NCBI RefSeq assembly: GCF_001718415.1
Contig: NZ_CP013378.1
Location: forward strand, 4,712,001 to 4,776,000
DNA from: Burkholderia pseudomultivorans
Lineage (GTDB): Bacteria > Pseudomonadota > Gammaproteobacteria > Burkholderiales > Burkholderiaceae
Direction: 5' to 3'
DNA: 64,000 nucleotides
The stretch's first letter is position 1. Every line of letters starts with the position of its first letter. This document shows, one piece after another, positions 36,488-49,123 of the stretch. The translations under genes and the position numbers were made by a program. The notes under the pieces were generated by a model that was not told the origin of the DNA, ran no database searches, and saw only the letters and a list, made by a program, of their open reading frames with translations.

Positions 36488-37408
36488 ATGACCGACGATC
36501 CGATCGCCGCCTACCTGTCGAACCTGAAGCACGTCAGGCAGCTGTCGGAACACACGCTGCGCGGCTACACGCACGAACTCGACGAACTGAAGAAGCTCGC
36601 GGCCGGCCGCCCGCTCGAAGCGCTGACGGCCGCCGACATGCGCGGCGCGGTCGCGCGCGCGCATGCGGGCGGGCTGTCGGCGCGCTCGATCTCGCACCGG
36701 CTGTCCGCGTGGCGCGCGTTCTACCGCTGGCTCGCGCAGCACGTCGAGATGCCCGCGAACCCGGTCGCCGCGGTGCGCGCGCCGAAGCGACCGAAGACGC
36801 TGCCGAAGGCGCTGTCGGTCGACGATGCGTCCACGCTGATGGAAGCGCCGCTCGCCGGCACGACCGAAGGCATCCGCGATCACGCGATCCTGGAGCTGTT
36901 CTATTCGTCGGGGCTGCGCCTGGCCGAGCTGATCGGGCTCGACGTGATGTACACGCAGGCCGACGGCTATCGTTCGGCCGGCTGGCTCGATCTCGCCGAA
37001 GCCGAAGTGACCGTGCGCGGCAAGGGCAACAAGGAGCGCAAGGTGCCGGTCGGCCGCAAGGCGATCGAAGCGCTGAACGCGTGGCTCGCGGTGCGCGGCG
37101 AGTTCGTGAAGCACGACCCGCATCCGCTGTTCCTGTCGGTGCGCGGCAACCGGATGGCGCCCGGCGTCGTGCGCGAGCGCGTGAAGCGCGCGGCGCTCGC
37201 CGCCGGCATTCCCGCGCACGTCCATCCGCACGTGCTGCGCCATTCGTTCGCGACGCACGTGCTGCAGTCCAGCGGCGACCTGCGTGCGGTGCAGGAACTG
37301 CTCGGCCATGCGAGCGTCGCCGCGACGCAGGTGTATACGTCGCTCGACTTCCAGCATCTCGCGAAGATTTACGACAGCGCGCATCCGCGCGCAAAGAAGC
37401 GCGACTGA
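36488..37408 (+). CDS. xerC: Tyrosine recombinase XerC
   Basis: A 306-aa site-specific recombinase that resolves chromosome dimers at dif with XerD. Catalytic residues are all visible: Arg in SSGLRLAELIG (about residue 142), Lys in GKGNKERKVPVG (about 181), HxxR in HVLRHSFATH (about 257), His in LGHASVAATQ (about 279) and the nucleophile Tyr in VYTSLD (about 288). A SAM-like N-terminal domain precedes. 13 bp separate it from the DUF484 gene. Confidence 0.96.
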   Translation: MTDDPIAAYLSNLKHVRQLSEHTLRGYTHELDELKKLAAGRPLEALTAADMRGAVARAHAGGLSARSISHRLSAWRAFYRWLAQHVEMPANPVAAVRAPKRPKTLPKALSVDDASTLMEAPLAGTTEGIRDHAILELFYSSGLRLAELIGLDVMYTQADGYRSAGWLDLAEAEVTVRGKGNKERKVPVGRKAIEALNAWLAVRGEFVKHDPHPLFLSVRGNRMAPGVVRERVKRAALAAGIPAHVHPHVLRHSFATHVLQSSGDLRAVQELLGHASVAATQVYTSLDFQHLAKIYDSAHPRAKKRD

Positions 37409-37484
37409 CGCGCTTCCCGTGTTACCCGCCGCGCGCGGCGACCGGCCACGACCGGCCGCGCGCGCGGCCCATTTCGATCTCACC

Positions 37485-38690
37485 ATGCAAACCGTCACCC
37501 TCAAGCCGTCCAAGGAAAAATCGCTGCTGCGCCGCCATCCGTGGATCTACGCCAATGCGATCGACCGCGTCGACGGCAAGCCCGCGCCCGGCGCGACCGT
37601 GATCGTGCGCGCGCACGACGGCCGCTTCCTCGCGCGCGGCGCATACAGCCCGCAATCGCAGATCCGCGTGCGCGTCTGGAGCTTCGACGAGAACGAGCCG
37701 ATCGACCACGCCTTCTTCAAGCGGCGCGTGCAGCGCGCGGTCGCGCATCGCAACACGATGGTGTCGAACACCGGCGCGGTGCGCCTGGTGTTCGGCGAGG
37801 CCGACGGCCTGCCGGGCCTGATCGTCGACTACTACATCGAGGACGCCGGCGCGACGCCGCGCGGCCAGCTCGTCTGCCAGTTCATGGCCGCGGGCGTCGA
37901 CGCGTGGAAGGACGCGATCGTCAACGCGCTGGTCGGCGCGACCGGCTGCCCGAACGTGTACGAGCGCTCGGACGTGTCGATCCGCGAAAAGGAAGGACTC
38001 GAACAGACGACCGGCGTGCTCGCCGGCGACGCGCCGCCCGCGACGCTGATCGCAAACGAAAACGGCGTGCGCTACCACGTCGACGTGCCGAACGGCCACA
38101 AGACCGGCTTCTACGTCGACCAGCGCGACAACCGCGCGCTCGTCGCGCAGTACGCGGCCGACCGCGACGTGCTGAACTGCTTCTGCTACACGGGCGGCTT
38201 CTCGCTCGCGGCGCTCAAGGGCGGCGCGAAGCGCGTCGTGTCGATCGACTCGTCGGGCGATGCGCTCGCGCTCGCGCAGCAGAACGTCGCGGCGAACGGC
38301 TTCGACGCGGCCCGCGCGAGCTGGCTCGACGCCGACGCGTTCAAGACGCTGCGCCGTCTCGTCGACGAAGGCGAGCGTTTCGACCTGATCGTGCTCGACC
38401 CGCCGAAGTTCGCGCCGACGCGCGACAGCGTCGATCGCGCGGCGCGCGCGTACAAGGACATCAACCTGAGCGGCTTCCGGCTGCTGCGCCCGGGCGGCCT
38501 GCTGTTCACCTATTCGTGCTCGGGCGCGATCGACATGGACCTGTTCCAGAAGATCGTCGCGGGCGCCGCGGCCGACGCGAAAGTCGACGCGCGCATCCTG
38601 AAGCGGCTCGGCGCCGGCGTCGATCACCCGCTGCTCGCCGCGTTCCCGGAAGGCGAATATCTGAAGGGCCTGCTGTTGCAAATCGTCTGA
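37485..38690 (+). CDS. rlmI: Class I SAM-dependent rRNA methyltransferase (RlmI-like)
   Basis: A 401-aa protein with an N-terminal PUA-type RNA-binding domain (about 2-85; LKPSKEKSLLRRHPWIYANA), a middle EEHEE-like part, and a Rossmann methyltransferase domain with motif I VLNCFCYTGGFSLAAL (about 226-241) and catalytic motif IV VLDPPKFAPT (about 304). RlmI in E. coli methylates C1962 of 23S rRNA. The specific base modified here is by homology. Last of the dapF-DUF484-xerC group. Confidence 0.92.
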   Translation: MQTVTLKPSKEKSLLRRHPWIYANAIDRVDGKPAPGATVIVRAHDGRFLARGAYSPQSQIRVRVWSFDENEPIDHAFFKRRVQRAVAHRNTMVSNTGAVRLVFGEADGLPGLIVDYYIEDAGATPRGQLVCQFMAAGVDAWKDAIVNALVGATGCPNVYERSDVSIREKEGLEQTTGVLAGDAPPATLIANENGVRYHVDVPNGHKTGFYVDQRDNRALVAQYAADRDVLNCFCYTGGFSLAALKGGAKRVVSIDSSGDALALAQQNVAANGFDAARASWLDADAFKTLRRLVDEGERFDLIVLDPPKFAPTRDSVDRAARAYKDINLSGFRLLRPGGLLFTYSCSGAIDMDLFQKIVAGAAADAKVDARILKRLGAGVDHPLLAAFPEGEYLKGLLLQIV

Positions 38691-38876
38691 TCGCCCCGAT
38701 CTGTGCGGGCGATCGTCCGCCGGCTGCGTCGCGGCTGGCGGATCGGCGCTCCTGCCTGTCGCCTGGCCGACCGGCGGGGGCTTGACAGTTATGTTTCAAT
38801 GGATGGTTGTGCGCCCCGCGCGGGCGCGTTGCACATCCTGGTTTTGACCCCGATTCACGAACCACAGGCGACCGAC

Positions 38877-39956
<1,080 letters not shown>

Positions 39957-40437
39957 CGCGCGCCACACCCCTTCCCGGCCGCCCCGGCAGCCGCTGTCGC
40001 GGCGCCGCCGGCGGCGCAGGCCGGGGAGGGTTTTGGCGTCATCGCTTTTTCGCGATTTGCGCGTTATATTTTCAAGATATTGGCGCAGCCGACGGGGATC
40101 GACCCGATACGGCGCACGCTTGCGATTCAGTTACAATACGTGCCCGCTGGAGTACGGCAACAACAGGCCCGGTTCTTGCTGAACCATCGTCCGGGCATCG
40201 CAACCGCGCCGGATCGCCCATCCGCCACCGGCAGCGGCCGATGCGATCTGCCGCGCCGCACACCGGTTCGCCGCGCGCGCAAATCCGCGCCAGGCCCGTC
40301 CTGGTATTTGAGGACCGGTTTTCCAGAGGCTTTCGGCCCCGCAACGGCAAATCGCAAATGATTGCAAGCGCAGTTGCGGGTAATCCCAAAGTGCAGGCAC
40401 TATCTGTCGATTTGCCGCACATTGAAGAAGCAAGCAG
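39957..40437 (+). other. Long region upstream of dksA
   Basis: About 480 bp with no gene. A TACAAT at 40132-40137 is a plausible -10 box, which would give dksA a leader of about 300 bases, long enough for post-transcriptional control. I could not assign a known RNA motif. AT-rich spots occur at 40060-40085 (TTATATTTTCAAGATATT). Confidence 0.4.
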
Positions 40438-40854
40438 ATGACGAAGAAACTCTTGACCGAAGCCGAAATCCTGAAGATGAGCGACAAGGATTACATGAAT
40501 GAGGATCAGCTCGCCTTCTTCAAAAATCGGCTCGAACAGTTGCAGGCGGACATCCTCAAGAACGCCGGCCAGACGACCGAGAACCTGCGCGAGACGGTGA
40601 TCGTGCCCGATCCCGCCGACCGCGCGACGATCGAGGAAGAGCACGCGCTCGAACTGCGCACGCGCGATCGCGAGCGCAAGCTCCTCAAGAAGGTTCAGCA
40701 GTCGCTCGCCCGCATCGAGTCCGGCGACTACGGCTGGTGTGAGGAAACCGGCGAACCGATCGGCATTCCGCGCCTGCTCGCGCGTCCGACCGCGACGCTG
40801 TCGCTCGAGGCGCAGGAGCGCCGCGAACTGCGCCAGAAGCTGTTCGGCGACTGA
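40438..40854 (+). CDS. dksA: RNA polymerase-binding transcription factor DksA, single-cysteine form
   Basis: A 138-aa protein that binds the RNA polymerase secondary channel and acts with ppGpp in the stringent response. The coiled-coil tip PDPADRATIEEE (residues 57-68) keeps both acidic residues and the Ala of the E. coli DPVDRA tip. The zinc finger is not canonical: of the four zinc cysteines only Cys101 remains (CEET at 101-104; SLEA at 122-125). The fold is therefore probably zinc-independent, as in the DksA2 type of Pseudomonas. Length is short relative to E. coli DksA (151). A terminator follows. Confidence 0.93.
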   Translation: MTKKLLTEAEILKMSDKDYMNEDQLAFFKNRLEQLQADILKNAGQTTENLRETVIVPDPADRATIEEEHALELRTRDRERKLLKKVQQSLARIESGDYGWCEETGEPIGIPRLLARPTATLSLEAQERRELRQKLFGD

Positions 40855-40889
40855 TCGGGCGGCGCTCCGCCCCGACACGCTGCTTTTCG

Positions 40890-40920
40890 AAAGCGCGCGG
40901 CCTGCCGCGCGCTTTTTGTT
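40890..40920 (+). terminator. Intrinsic terminator of dksA
   Basis: A 12-base stem AAAGCGCGCGGC / GCCGCGCGCTTT followed by a T run (TTTTTGTTTTT through 40923), about 35 bp after the dksA stop codon. Confidence 0.85.
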
Positions 40921-40966
40921 TTTCGGCGCCGGCGCCCGCCGGCATCGGCCGATTTGCCAGCCACCT

Positions 40967-40994
40967 CTTGATATCCCGGCGTGCGCCCTAAAAT
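40967..40994 (+). promoter_or_regulatory. Candidate sigma-32 (heat-shock) promoter of hslVU
   Basis: CTTGAT (40967-40972) as -35 and CCCTAAAAT (40986-40994) as -10, with 13 bases between them, compared to sigma-32 consensus CTTGAAA-N13-15-CCCCATNT. It lies 100 bp before hslV, a heat-shock gene in many bacteria. The -10 match is partial. Confidence 0.5.
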
Positions 40995-41093
40995 GAAACG
41001 GACGCGCGCCGGGCCGCTCCCCGGCGCACTGCGAGATTCACGCGGCGGCGCCCGGCGCCGCCGCCTCTTCCCCGTTTTTCTCAAGGAACGCAG

Positions 41094-41630
41094 ATGGAGC
41101 AATTTCACGGCACGACCATCGTTTCGGTCCGGCGCGGCGACAAGGTCGCGCTCGGCGGCGACGGCCAGGTAACGCTCGGCAACATCGTCATGAAGGGTGG
41201 CGCGCGGAAAGTGCGGCGGATCTACAACAACCAGGTTCTGGTCGGATTCGCGGGCGGCACCGCCGATGCGTTCTCGCTGCTCGACCGCTTCGAGGCGAAG
41301 CTCGAGAAGCACCAGGGCAACCTGACCCGCGCGGCCGTCGAGCTCGCGAAGGACTGGCGCACCGACCGCATGCTGCGCCGCCTCGAGGCGATGCTGATCA
41401 CGGCCGATGCGACCACCACGCTGGTAATCACCGGCAACGGCGACGTGCTCGACCCGGAAGGCGGCATCTGCGCGATCGGCTCGGGCGGCGCGTATGCGCA
41501 GGCCGCGGCGCGTGCGCTCGCCGAGAACACCGAGCTGTCGCCGCGCGACATCGTCGAGAAGTCGCTCGAGATCGCCGGCGACATGTGCATCTACACGAAC
41601 CACAACCGCATCATCGAAACGATCGAGTAA
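41094..41630 (+). CDS. hslV: ATP-dependent protease subunit HslV
   Basis: A 178-aa peptidase of the HslUV protease. The precursor begins [20 protein letters not shown]; after removal of six residues the N-terminal nucleophile is Thr7. The catalytic Lys of the family lies near residue 39 ([14 protein letters not shown]). The first gene of hslVU, with hslU starting 10 bp later. Confidence 0.97.
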   Translation: MEQFHGTTIVSVRRGDKVALGGDGQVTLGNIVMKGGARKVRRIYNNQVLVGFAGGTADAFSLLDRFEAKLEKHQGNLTRAAVELAKDWRTDRMLRRLEAMLITADATTTLVITGNGDVLDPEGGICAIGSGGAYAQAAARALAENTELSPRDIVEKSLEIAGDMCIYTNHNRIIETIE

Positions 41631-41640
41631 GGACCGCACC

Positions 41641-42984
41641 ATGAGCACCATGACCCCTGCCGAGATCGTCTCGGAACTCGACAAGCACATCATCGGCCAG
41701 GCGAAGGCCAAGAAGGCCGTCGCGGTCGCGCTGCGCAACCGCTGGCGCCGCCAGCAGGTCGCCGAGCCGCTGCGCCAGGAAATCACGCCGAAGAACATCC
41801 TGATGATCGGGCCGACGGGCGTCGGCAAGACCGAAATCGCGCGCCGCCTCGCGAAGCTCGCCGATGCGCCGTTCATCAAGATCGAGGCGACCAAGTTCAC
41901 CGAAGTGGGCTACGTCGGCCGCGACGTCGACAGCATCGTGCGCGACCTGATCGAGATCTCGGTCAAGCAGACGCGCGAGAGCGAGATGCGCAAGGTGCGC
42001 AGCAAGGCGACCGACCAGGCCGAGGACCGCATCCTCGACATCCTGCTGCCGCAGCCGCGTGCGGTCGGCTTCGGCGGCAACGCCGAGCACGCGAACGACG
42101 ACAACAACGCGACGCGCCAGACCTTCCGCAAGCGCCTGCGCGAAGGCCAGCTCGACGACAAGGAAATCGAGCTCGACCTCGAGCAGCCGACGGTCGGCAT
42201 GGACATCATGGCGCCGCCGGGCATGGAAGAGATGACCGAGCAGATCCGCTCGATGTTCTCGAACCTCGGCAGCGGCAAGAAGCAGCGCCGCAAGGTGAAG
42301 ATCAAGGAAGCGCTGAAGCTGCTGACCGACGAGGAAGCGGCGAAGATGCTCAACGACGAGGAAGTCAAGACGAAGGCCGTGCAGAACGTCGAGCAGAACG
42401 GCATCGTGTTCCTCGACGAGATCGACAAGATCACGTCGCGCAACAACGAAGGCAGCGGCGGCGAAGTGTCGCGCCAGGGCGTGCAGCGCGACCTGCTGCC
42501 GCTCGTCGAAGGCACGACGGTCAACACGAAGTACGGGATGGTGAAGACCGATCACATCCTGTTCATCGCGAGCGGCGCGTTCCACCTCGCGAAGCCGAGC
42601 GACCTGATCCCCGAACTGCAGGGGCGCTTTCCGATCCGCGTCGAGCTCGACTCGCTGTCGGTGAAGGACTTCGAGGCGATCCTCGTCGCCACCGACGCGA
42701 GCCTCGTCAAGCAGTACCAGGCGCTGCTCGCGACCGAGGACGTCGGGCTCGAATTCGCCGAAGACGGCATCCGCCGCCTGGCCGAGATCGCCTATTCGGT
42801 CAACGAGAAGACCGAGAACATCGGCGCGCGCCGCCTGTACACGGTGATCGAGAAGCTGCTCGAGGAAGTGTCGTTCTCGGCCGGCAACCACGCCGGCGAG
42901 CGCGTGACGATCGACGCGAAGTATGTCGACCGTGCGCTCGGCGAAGTGTCGCAGGACGAGGATCTGTCGCGCTACGTGCTGTAA
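41641..42984 (+). CDS. hslU: ATP-dependent protease ATPase subunit HslU
   Basis: A 447-aa AAA+ unfoldase. Walker [15 protein letters not shown] is at about residues 59-72, Walker [10 protein letters not shown] at about 256. The pore motif is GYVGRD (about 90), and the C-terminal DLSRYVL docks on HslV. The family-specific I-domain (about 110-240) is present. A strong terminator follows. Confidence 0.98.
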   Translation: MSTMTPAEIVSELDKHIIGQAKAKKAVAVALRNRWRRQQVAEPLRQEITPKNILMIGPTGVGKTEIARRLAKLADAPFIKIEATKFTEVGYVGRDVDSIVRDLIEISVKQTRESEMRKVRSKATDQAEDRILDILLPQPRAVGFGGNAEHANDDNNATRQTFRKRLREGQLDDKEIELDLEQPTVGMDIMAPPGMEEMTEQIRSMFSNLGSGKKQRRKVKIKEALKLLTDEEAAKMLNDEEVKTKAVQNVEQNGIVFLDEIDKITSRNNEGSGGEVSRQGVQRDLLPLVEGTTVNTKYGMVKTDHILFIASGAFHLAKPSDLIPELQGRFPIRVELDSLSVKDFEAILVATDASLVKQYQALLATEDVGLEFAEDGIRRLAEIAYSVNEKTENIGARRLYTVIEKLLEEVSFSAGNHAGERVTIDAKYVDRALGEVSQDEDLSRYVL

Positions 42985-43005
42985 CGCGCGACGCATCGAA
43001 CGCGA

Positions 43006-43035
43006 AACGGGCGGCCCGACGGGCCGCCCGTTTTC
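43006..43035 (+). terminator. Intrinsic terminator of hslVU
   Basis: An 11-base perfect stem ACGGGCGGCCC / GGGCCGCCCGT with a GAC loop, followed by TTTT, 22 bp after the hslU stop and before the convergent regulator gene, which it may also serve. Confidence 0.88.
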
Positions 43036-43076
43036 GTTGCCGCGTCCGGATCCTGCGGCCGCGCCGCCGCGCCCCG

Positions 43077-43619
43077 TTACTGCCGCACCGGCTTCTTCGC
43101 GAGCTTGCGCTGCAGCGTGCGGCGGTGCATGTTCAGCGCGCGCGCGGTCGCCGAGATGTTGTTGTTGTTCTCGGCCAGCACGCGCTGGATGTGCTCCCAC
43201 TCGAGCCGGTCGACCGACAGCACGACCGGGTTCTCGAGCGCCTCGTCGGCCTGCACCTCGCTCGCATTGGTCTGCAGCGCGGCCAGGATCGACTCGACGT
43301 TCGCCGGCTTCGCCAGATAGTTGTCCGCGCCTTCCTTCACGGCCTGCACGGCGGTCGCGATGCTCGCGTAGCCGGTCAGCACGAGGATCCGCGCATCGGG
43401 CTGCAGGTCGCACAGCGGCGCGATCAGGCTCAGGCCCGAATCCTCGCCGAGGTGGAGGTCGACGGTGATGAACTGGAACTTGCCCGCCGCGGCGAGCCTG
43501 AGCGCCGTCTCCTTGTCGTGCGCCTGCTGGACCGCATAACCGCGGCGCTCGAGGCCGCGCGCGAGCGTGCCCGCGAACACCTCGTTGTCGTCGATCACCA
43601 GGAAATTGTTGTCGCTCAT
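43077..43619 (-). CDS. Redox response regulator, RegA/PrrA/ActR family
   Basis: A 180-aa regulator. Receiver domain: acidic pair DD at 10-11, phosphoacceptor Asp54 in ITVDLHLGED, Lys near 103 in NYLAKPA. A short linker leads to a Fis-type helix-turn-helix at the C-terminus (NNISATARALNMHRRTLQRK, about 152-171), whose sequence is nearly invariant in the RegA group. RegA proteins switch respiratory and redox-related genes. It forms an operon with the upstream sensor gene. Confidence 0.93.
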   Translation of the reverse strand: MSDNNFLVIDDNEVFAGTLARGLERRGYAVQQAHDKETALRLAAAGKFQFITVDLHLGEDSGLSLIAPLCDLQPDARILVLTGYASIATAVQAVKEGADNYLAKPANVESILAALQTNASEVQADEALENPVVLSVDRLEWEHIQRVLAENNNNISATARALNMHRRTLQRKLAKKPVRQ

Positions 43620-43632
43620 GGGTTTTCTCCGT

Positions 43633-45015
43633 CTACGTGTTGGTTGAGGCCGCCTGCGCGGCCATGCGCGCCACCGGCAGGCGCAGCACGGCGCGCGTGC
43701 CGCGGCCGGAGGCGGGCGGGCGGCCGTCCGGCGTGCCCGGCGTGCGCTCTGCCGCTGCCGCTGCCTGGCCGTGCGGCGCGCCGCCGGCCCGCCCGTTGGC
43801 GCCCGCGCGCGGCGTCACATCGGACAGTTCGATCTCGCCGCCCAGCCGCGCGGCCGCGCTGAACGCGAGATACAGGCCGACGCCGTGGCCGCCCTGCGTG
43901 CTGTCGACCGGCATCGCGCCGAGCGATTCGCGCAGCGCGGCCGGAATGCCGGGCCCGTCGTCGCATACCTCGAATTCGATCGTGTCGGCCGCGTCGCCGT
44001 GCGCGACCTTCGCGGCAAGCGTCACGCGGTGCGCGCTCGCCCGCGCCGCATTGTCGAGCAGGATCGTCAGGATCTGCCCGGCCGCGACCGTGTCGTCGAG
44101 CGCGACGCCCGCCGGACGCGCGCCGAGCAGTTCGAACCGCACGTGCGGATGCCGCAGGCGCCAGTGCTCGACGAACGTGTCGAGCCAGTCGTCCACCGGC
44201 TGGCGGCTCGCCGGCGCGCTCGCGCGGCTGCGCAGGCGCGCGAGCGCCGACGTGCAGAGCGTCATCTGTTCCTCGAGCACCTTCAGGTCGGCCTCGTAGC
44301 GCGCGAGCCCCGGATCGTCGCGCGCCGCGTCGCGCAGCTCCTCGGCAAGCATCGCGATCGTCGACAGCGGCGTGCCCATCTCGTGCGCAACCGTCGCGGC
44401 CTGCACGCCGAGCGCGACCGCCCGCTCGTCGCGCAGCAGCCGCTGCTGCGCTTCGCCGAGCGCCGAATCGCGCTGGCGCAGCGCATTCGACATGCGCGCG
44501 ACGAACCACGCGATCAGCCCGACGCTGACCATGAAGTTCACCCACATCCCGGTGCGGTAGTAGTCGAACAGGTTCGCCGGGTTGTCCATGTTCAGCGGCA
44601 CCGAATCGAAGCCGAGCGCCGCATAGCACGCGACCGCGAACGCCGCGAGCCAGATCATCAGGTGCCACGGCAGCACGGCCGCCGCGATCGCCAGCGACGG
44701 CAGGTACAGCGACACGAACGGATTGGTCGTGCCGCCCGACAGGAACAGCAGCGCCGACAGCGCGCCGAGGTCGACCCACAGCTGGCCCAGCAGCTCGAAG
44801 TTGGTCTCGGGCCGCGCGCGCAGCACGCGCACCCAGGTCAGCCCGTTGAAAACGATTTCGAGCGCGATCACCATCAGCATCGCCGGCAACGGCAGATGCA
44901 CGCCGAAATAGGTCTGCACGACGCCGATCGTCACGAGCTGGCCGATGATCGCAAGATTGCGCAGCCAGAACAGGTGACTGAGGTTGACGCGCCCGGTGGT
45001 GGTAATTCGTTGCAT
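43633..45015 (-). CDS. Redox sensor histidine kinase, RegB/PrrB family
   Basis: A 460-aa membrane kinase with about six N-terminal helices. The quinone-site heptad GGTTNPF at residues 94-100 is the RegB hallmark. The H-box ATVAHEMGTPLSTIAML puts the phosphorylated His at 211. Cys254 lies 43 residues later; RegB has its redox-active Cys 40 residues after the His, so this may be the equivalent switch. The HATPase domain includes DNAARAS and DDGPGIP. A Gly/Ala/Pro-rich insertion of about 40 residues lies near the C-terminus. The regulator gene follows 13 bp later. Confidence 0.92.
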   Translation of the reverse strand: MQRITTTGRVNLSHLFWLRNLAIIGQLVTIGVVQTYFGVHLPLPAMLMVIALEIVFNGLTWVRVLRARPETNFELLGQLWVDLGALSALLFLSGGTTNPFVSLYLPSLAIAAAVLPWHLMIWLAAFAVACYAALGFDSVPLNMDNPANLFDYYRTGMWVNFMVSVGLIAWFVARMSNALRQRDSALGEAQQRLLRDERAVALGVQAATVAHEMGTPLSTIAMLAEELRDAARDDPGLARYEADLKVLEEQMTLCTSALARLRSRASAPASRQPVDDWLDTFVEHWRLRHPHVRFELLGARPAGVALDDTVAAGQILTILLDNAARASAHRVTLAAKVAHGDAADTIEFEVCDDGPGIPAALRESLGAMPVDSTQGGHGVGLYLAFSAAARLGGEIELSDVTPRAGANGRAGGAPHGQAAAAAERTPGTPDGRPPASGRGTRAVLRLPVARMAAQAASTNT

Positions 45016-45115
45016 CCGGCCAGTTTACCCGTTTAGCGCGCCCCACCTCCATCAGGGCCGGATCGGGACGGCATTCGGCGCGGCCGCCGGGCGCGGCGCA
45101 CGCGCCATCGGCATG

Positions 45116-45340
45116 TCAGCCGGCCGCGCCGGCCAGGTGCCGCGCAATCGCGTCGGCATAGCACTCGGGGCACCGGCAGCGCGTGCCCGGCTCCGGCGGC
45201 GCGTCGCCGGGCAGCGGCGGCATCGCCGCGCACCAGCAGTCGAACGGCTGCGTGTGCGCGCCGCAGTCGAAGCCGCGCCCGCAGTGCGGGCAGCGCGCGC
45301 GGCGCGGAGCGGGACGGGCGTCGGCGGCGGAATCGGTCAT
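45116..45340 (-). CDS. Cysteine-rich CWC family protein
   Basis: A 74-aa protein with a CPHCGRGFDCG motif, FDCWC in the middle (the CWC that names the family) and CRCPEC near the C-terminus: eight cysteines suitable for two zinc sites. The ATG at 45340 gives the family's usual length. Function unknown. It is divergent from argB and about 100 bp upstream of the RegB-like gene on the same strand. Confidence 0.85.
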   Translation of the reverse strand: MTDSAADARPAPRRARCPHCGRGFDCGAHTQPFDCWCAAMPPLPGDAPPEPGTRCRCPECYADAIARHLAGAAG

Positions 45341-47311
<1,971 letters not shown>

Positions 47312-47946
47312 CGGAAGACCAGGCACCACCCACGCGCACCCGCGCCCGCCTGAAGCCGGGGGAGCGCCGCATGCTGATCCTGCAGACGCTCGCGTCGATG
47401 CTCGAAGCGCCGAAGCGCGAGAAGATCACGACGGCCGCGCTCGCGGCACGGCTCGACGTGTCGGAAGCGGCGCTCTATCGTCATTTCGCCAGCAAGGCCC
47501 AGATGTTCGACGGGCTGATCGAGTTCATCGAGGAAACCTTCTTCGGGCTGATCAACCAGATCGCCGCGAAGGAGCCCGACGGCCTGCTGCAGGCGCGCGC
47601 AATCGGCCTGATGCTGCTCAATTTCGCCGCGAAGAATCCCGGCATGACGCGCGTGCTGACCGGCGAGGCGCTGGTCGGCGAACATGAGCGGCTGGCCGAG
47701 CGCATCGACCGGATGCTCGAGCGGATCGAGGCCTCGGTACGGCAGTGCCTGCGCGTCGCGCTGGCCGAGCGCAGTGCGGCCGGCCCCGGCGGCGCCGCGC
47801 CGCTGCCGGCCGGCTACGACCCGGCCGTGCGCGCGAACCTGCTGGTCGGCTATGCGGTCGGCGCGTGGCAGCGCTACACGCGCAGCGGCTTCACGAAGCC
47901 GCCCGGCGAGCTTGCCGAACAGAAGCTGCAATTGATTCTGCAGTAA

Positions 47947-48465
47947 CGCATCGGCTGCGCGCGGCCGCGCCGGCGCATTGGCGCATTGGCGCGGCCCGTT
48001 CCGGCCGCCACACGGCACACGCCACACGGCGCGCGATCGCGCCGCCGGCCAAAGCGCACGGCCTTCATCGACCGGCCGCTCGACCTCATCCTCGACCCCG
48101 CTCACGGCGTGCCGCCCGCATGGCAGGCATGCCGCGCCACGCCTCCTCTCCCCGATCCTCGCCCCCCCCCACAAGACTGATCGCGCCGCCTCCGGCGACG
48201 ACGCGCCGCACGCACGCGGCATGACCGGAATAGCGTTCCCCGTCCGATTAGACGAATAAATCGAGATAAAAAATCTCAAAACAAAACCATTCTTTCAAAT
48301 CTGATTTTCGATAATTTTTCGTACTCGTCCAATTTACCCAACCATACCGACGCAGCAACAATCTCGCAGAAATTTTTCATTCATTTCAATATCGGCGAAA
48401 GCCGAAATGACAAATGTTTGAAACATTTCGAATTCGACCACAACCAACCTGCGAGATTCAGAACA
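47947..48465 (+). promoter_or_regulatory. Upstream region of the fimbrial operon with C9 tract and AT-rich promoter
   Basis: A 519-bp gene-free stretch. The first half is GC-rich and ends with nine consecutive C residues (48162-48170). From about 48240 the sequence turns abruptly AT-rich (long A/T runs around 48258-48420), very unlike the rest of the window. AT-rich promoters of fimbrial operons are typical targets for H-NS-type silencing. The C9 tract is a possible slippage site. No single promoter could be assigned. Confidence 0.5.
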
Positions 48466-49029
48466 ATGGATCAATTTTCGACCAAAGGATTATCCCGGGC
48501 GCTGAGCGCCGCTCTGCTGGCCGCCGGCCTCTGCGCGCTGCCGGCCGCCCATGCCGCCGACGGCACCATTTCGGTCACGGGCGAGATCAAGGGCACGACG
48601 TGCAAGATTTCCGGCAATAGCACCGGCAGTCCCAACTTCACGGTGGCGCTGCCTGAAGTCGTCGCGTCGTCGCTCGGCTCGGACGGCGCGCGAACCGGCG
48701 ATACGCAGTTCAACATCGCGCTGACGAACTGCCAGCCGGGCAGCGGCAACGTGGCGACCTACTTTGAACCGGGCACGACGGTCAACGCGCAAACCGGCCA
48801 GTTGAAAAATACGTCGGGCACGGCGGCCAACGTCGAAATCGGGCTGCTCAACAAGGACCGCAGCGTCATCAAGCTCGGTGCCGTCGAGGCGTCGCAAAAC
48901 TCGGCGAAGGTCGCCATCGCATCGGGCTCGGCGAAGCTCGAGTACATCGCGCAATACGTCGCGGCGAACGGGCCCGCAGGCTCGGGCAGCGTCAATACCT
49001 CGGTCCTTTATTCGCTCACTTATCAATAA
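48466..49029 (+). CDS. Fimbrial major subunit (chaperone-usher pilin 1)
   Basis: A 187-aa pilin. Residues 1-28 are a signal peptide ending AHA-AD. The mature protein has the type 1 pilin pattern: a Cys pair (KGTTCKISG, about residue 46, and LTNCQPG, about residue 87), the central beta strands, and a C-terminal penultimate Tyr (SVLYSLTYQ) for the chaperone-binding beta zipper. The first residues of the mature chain would be the donor strand. It opens the operon pilin-chaperone-usher-adhesin-pilin. The ATG at 48466 was chosen because the next in-frame upstream start is TTG at 48418. Confidence 0.93.
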   Translation: MDQFSTKGLSRALSAALLAAGLCALPAAHAADGTISVTGEIKGTTCKISGNSTGSPNFTVALPEVVASSLGSDGARTGDTQFNIALTNCQPGSGNVATYFEPGTTVNAQTGQLKNTSGTAANVEIGLLNKDRSVIKLGAVEASQNSAKVAIASGSAKLEYIAQYVAANGPAGSGSVNTSVLYSLTYQ

Positions 49030-49123
49030 TCGGCGGTAAATCGCGGCGATCGGGTTTTTCACATTCGAATAACCCGGTCGCCGAATTACCTGAACCGATC
49101 GTTTCGTTCACTCCAAAATCAAT

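Noticed and set aside
38782..38805. TTGACA and GTTATGTTTC before the CobW-type gene, considered as a Zur-regulated promoter
   Set aside because: Only half of a Zur palindrome is visible and no -10 box fits at the right distance.
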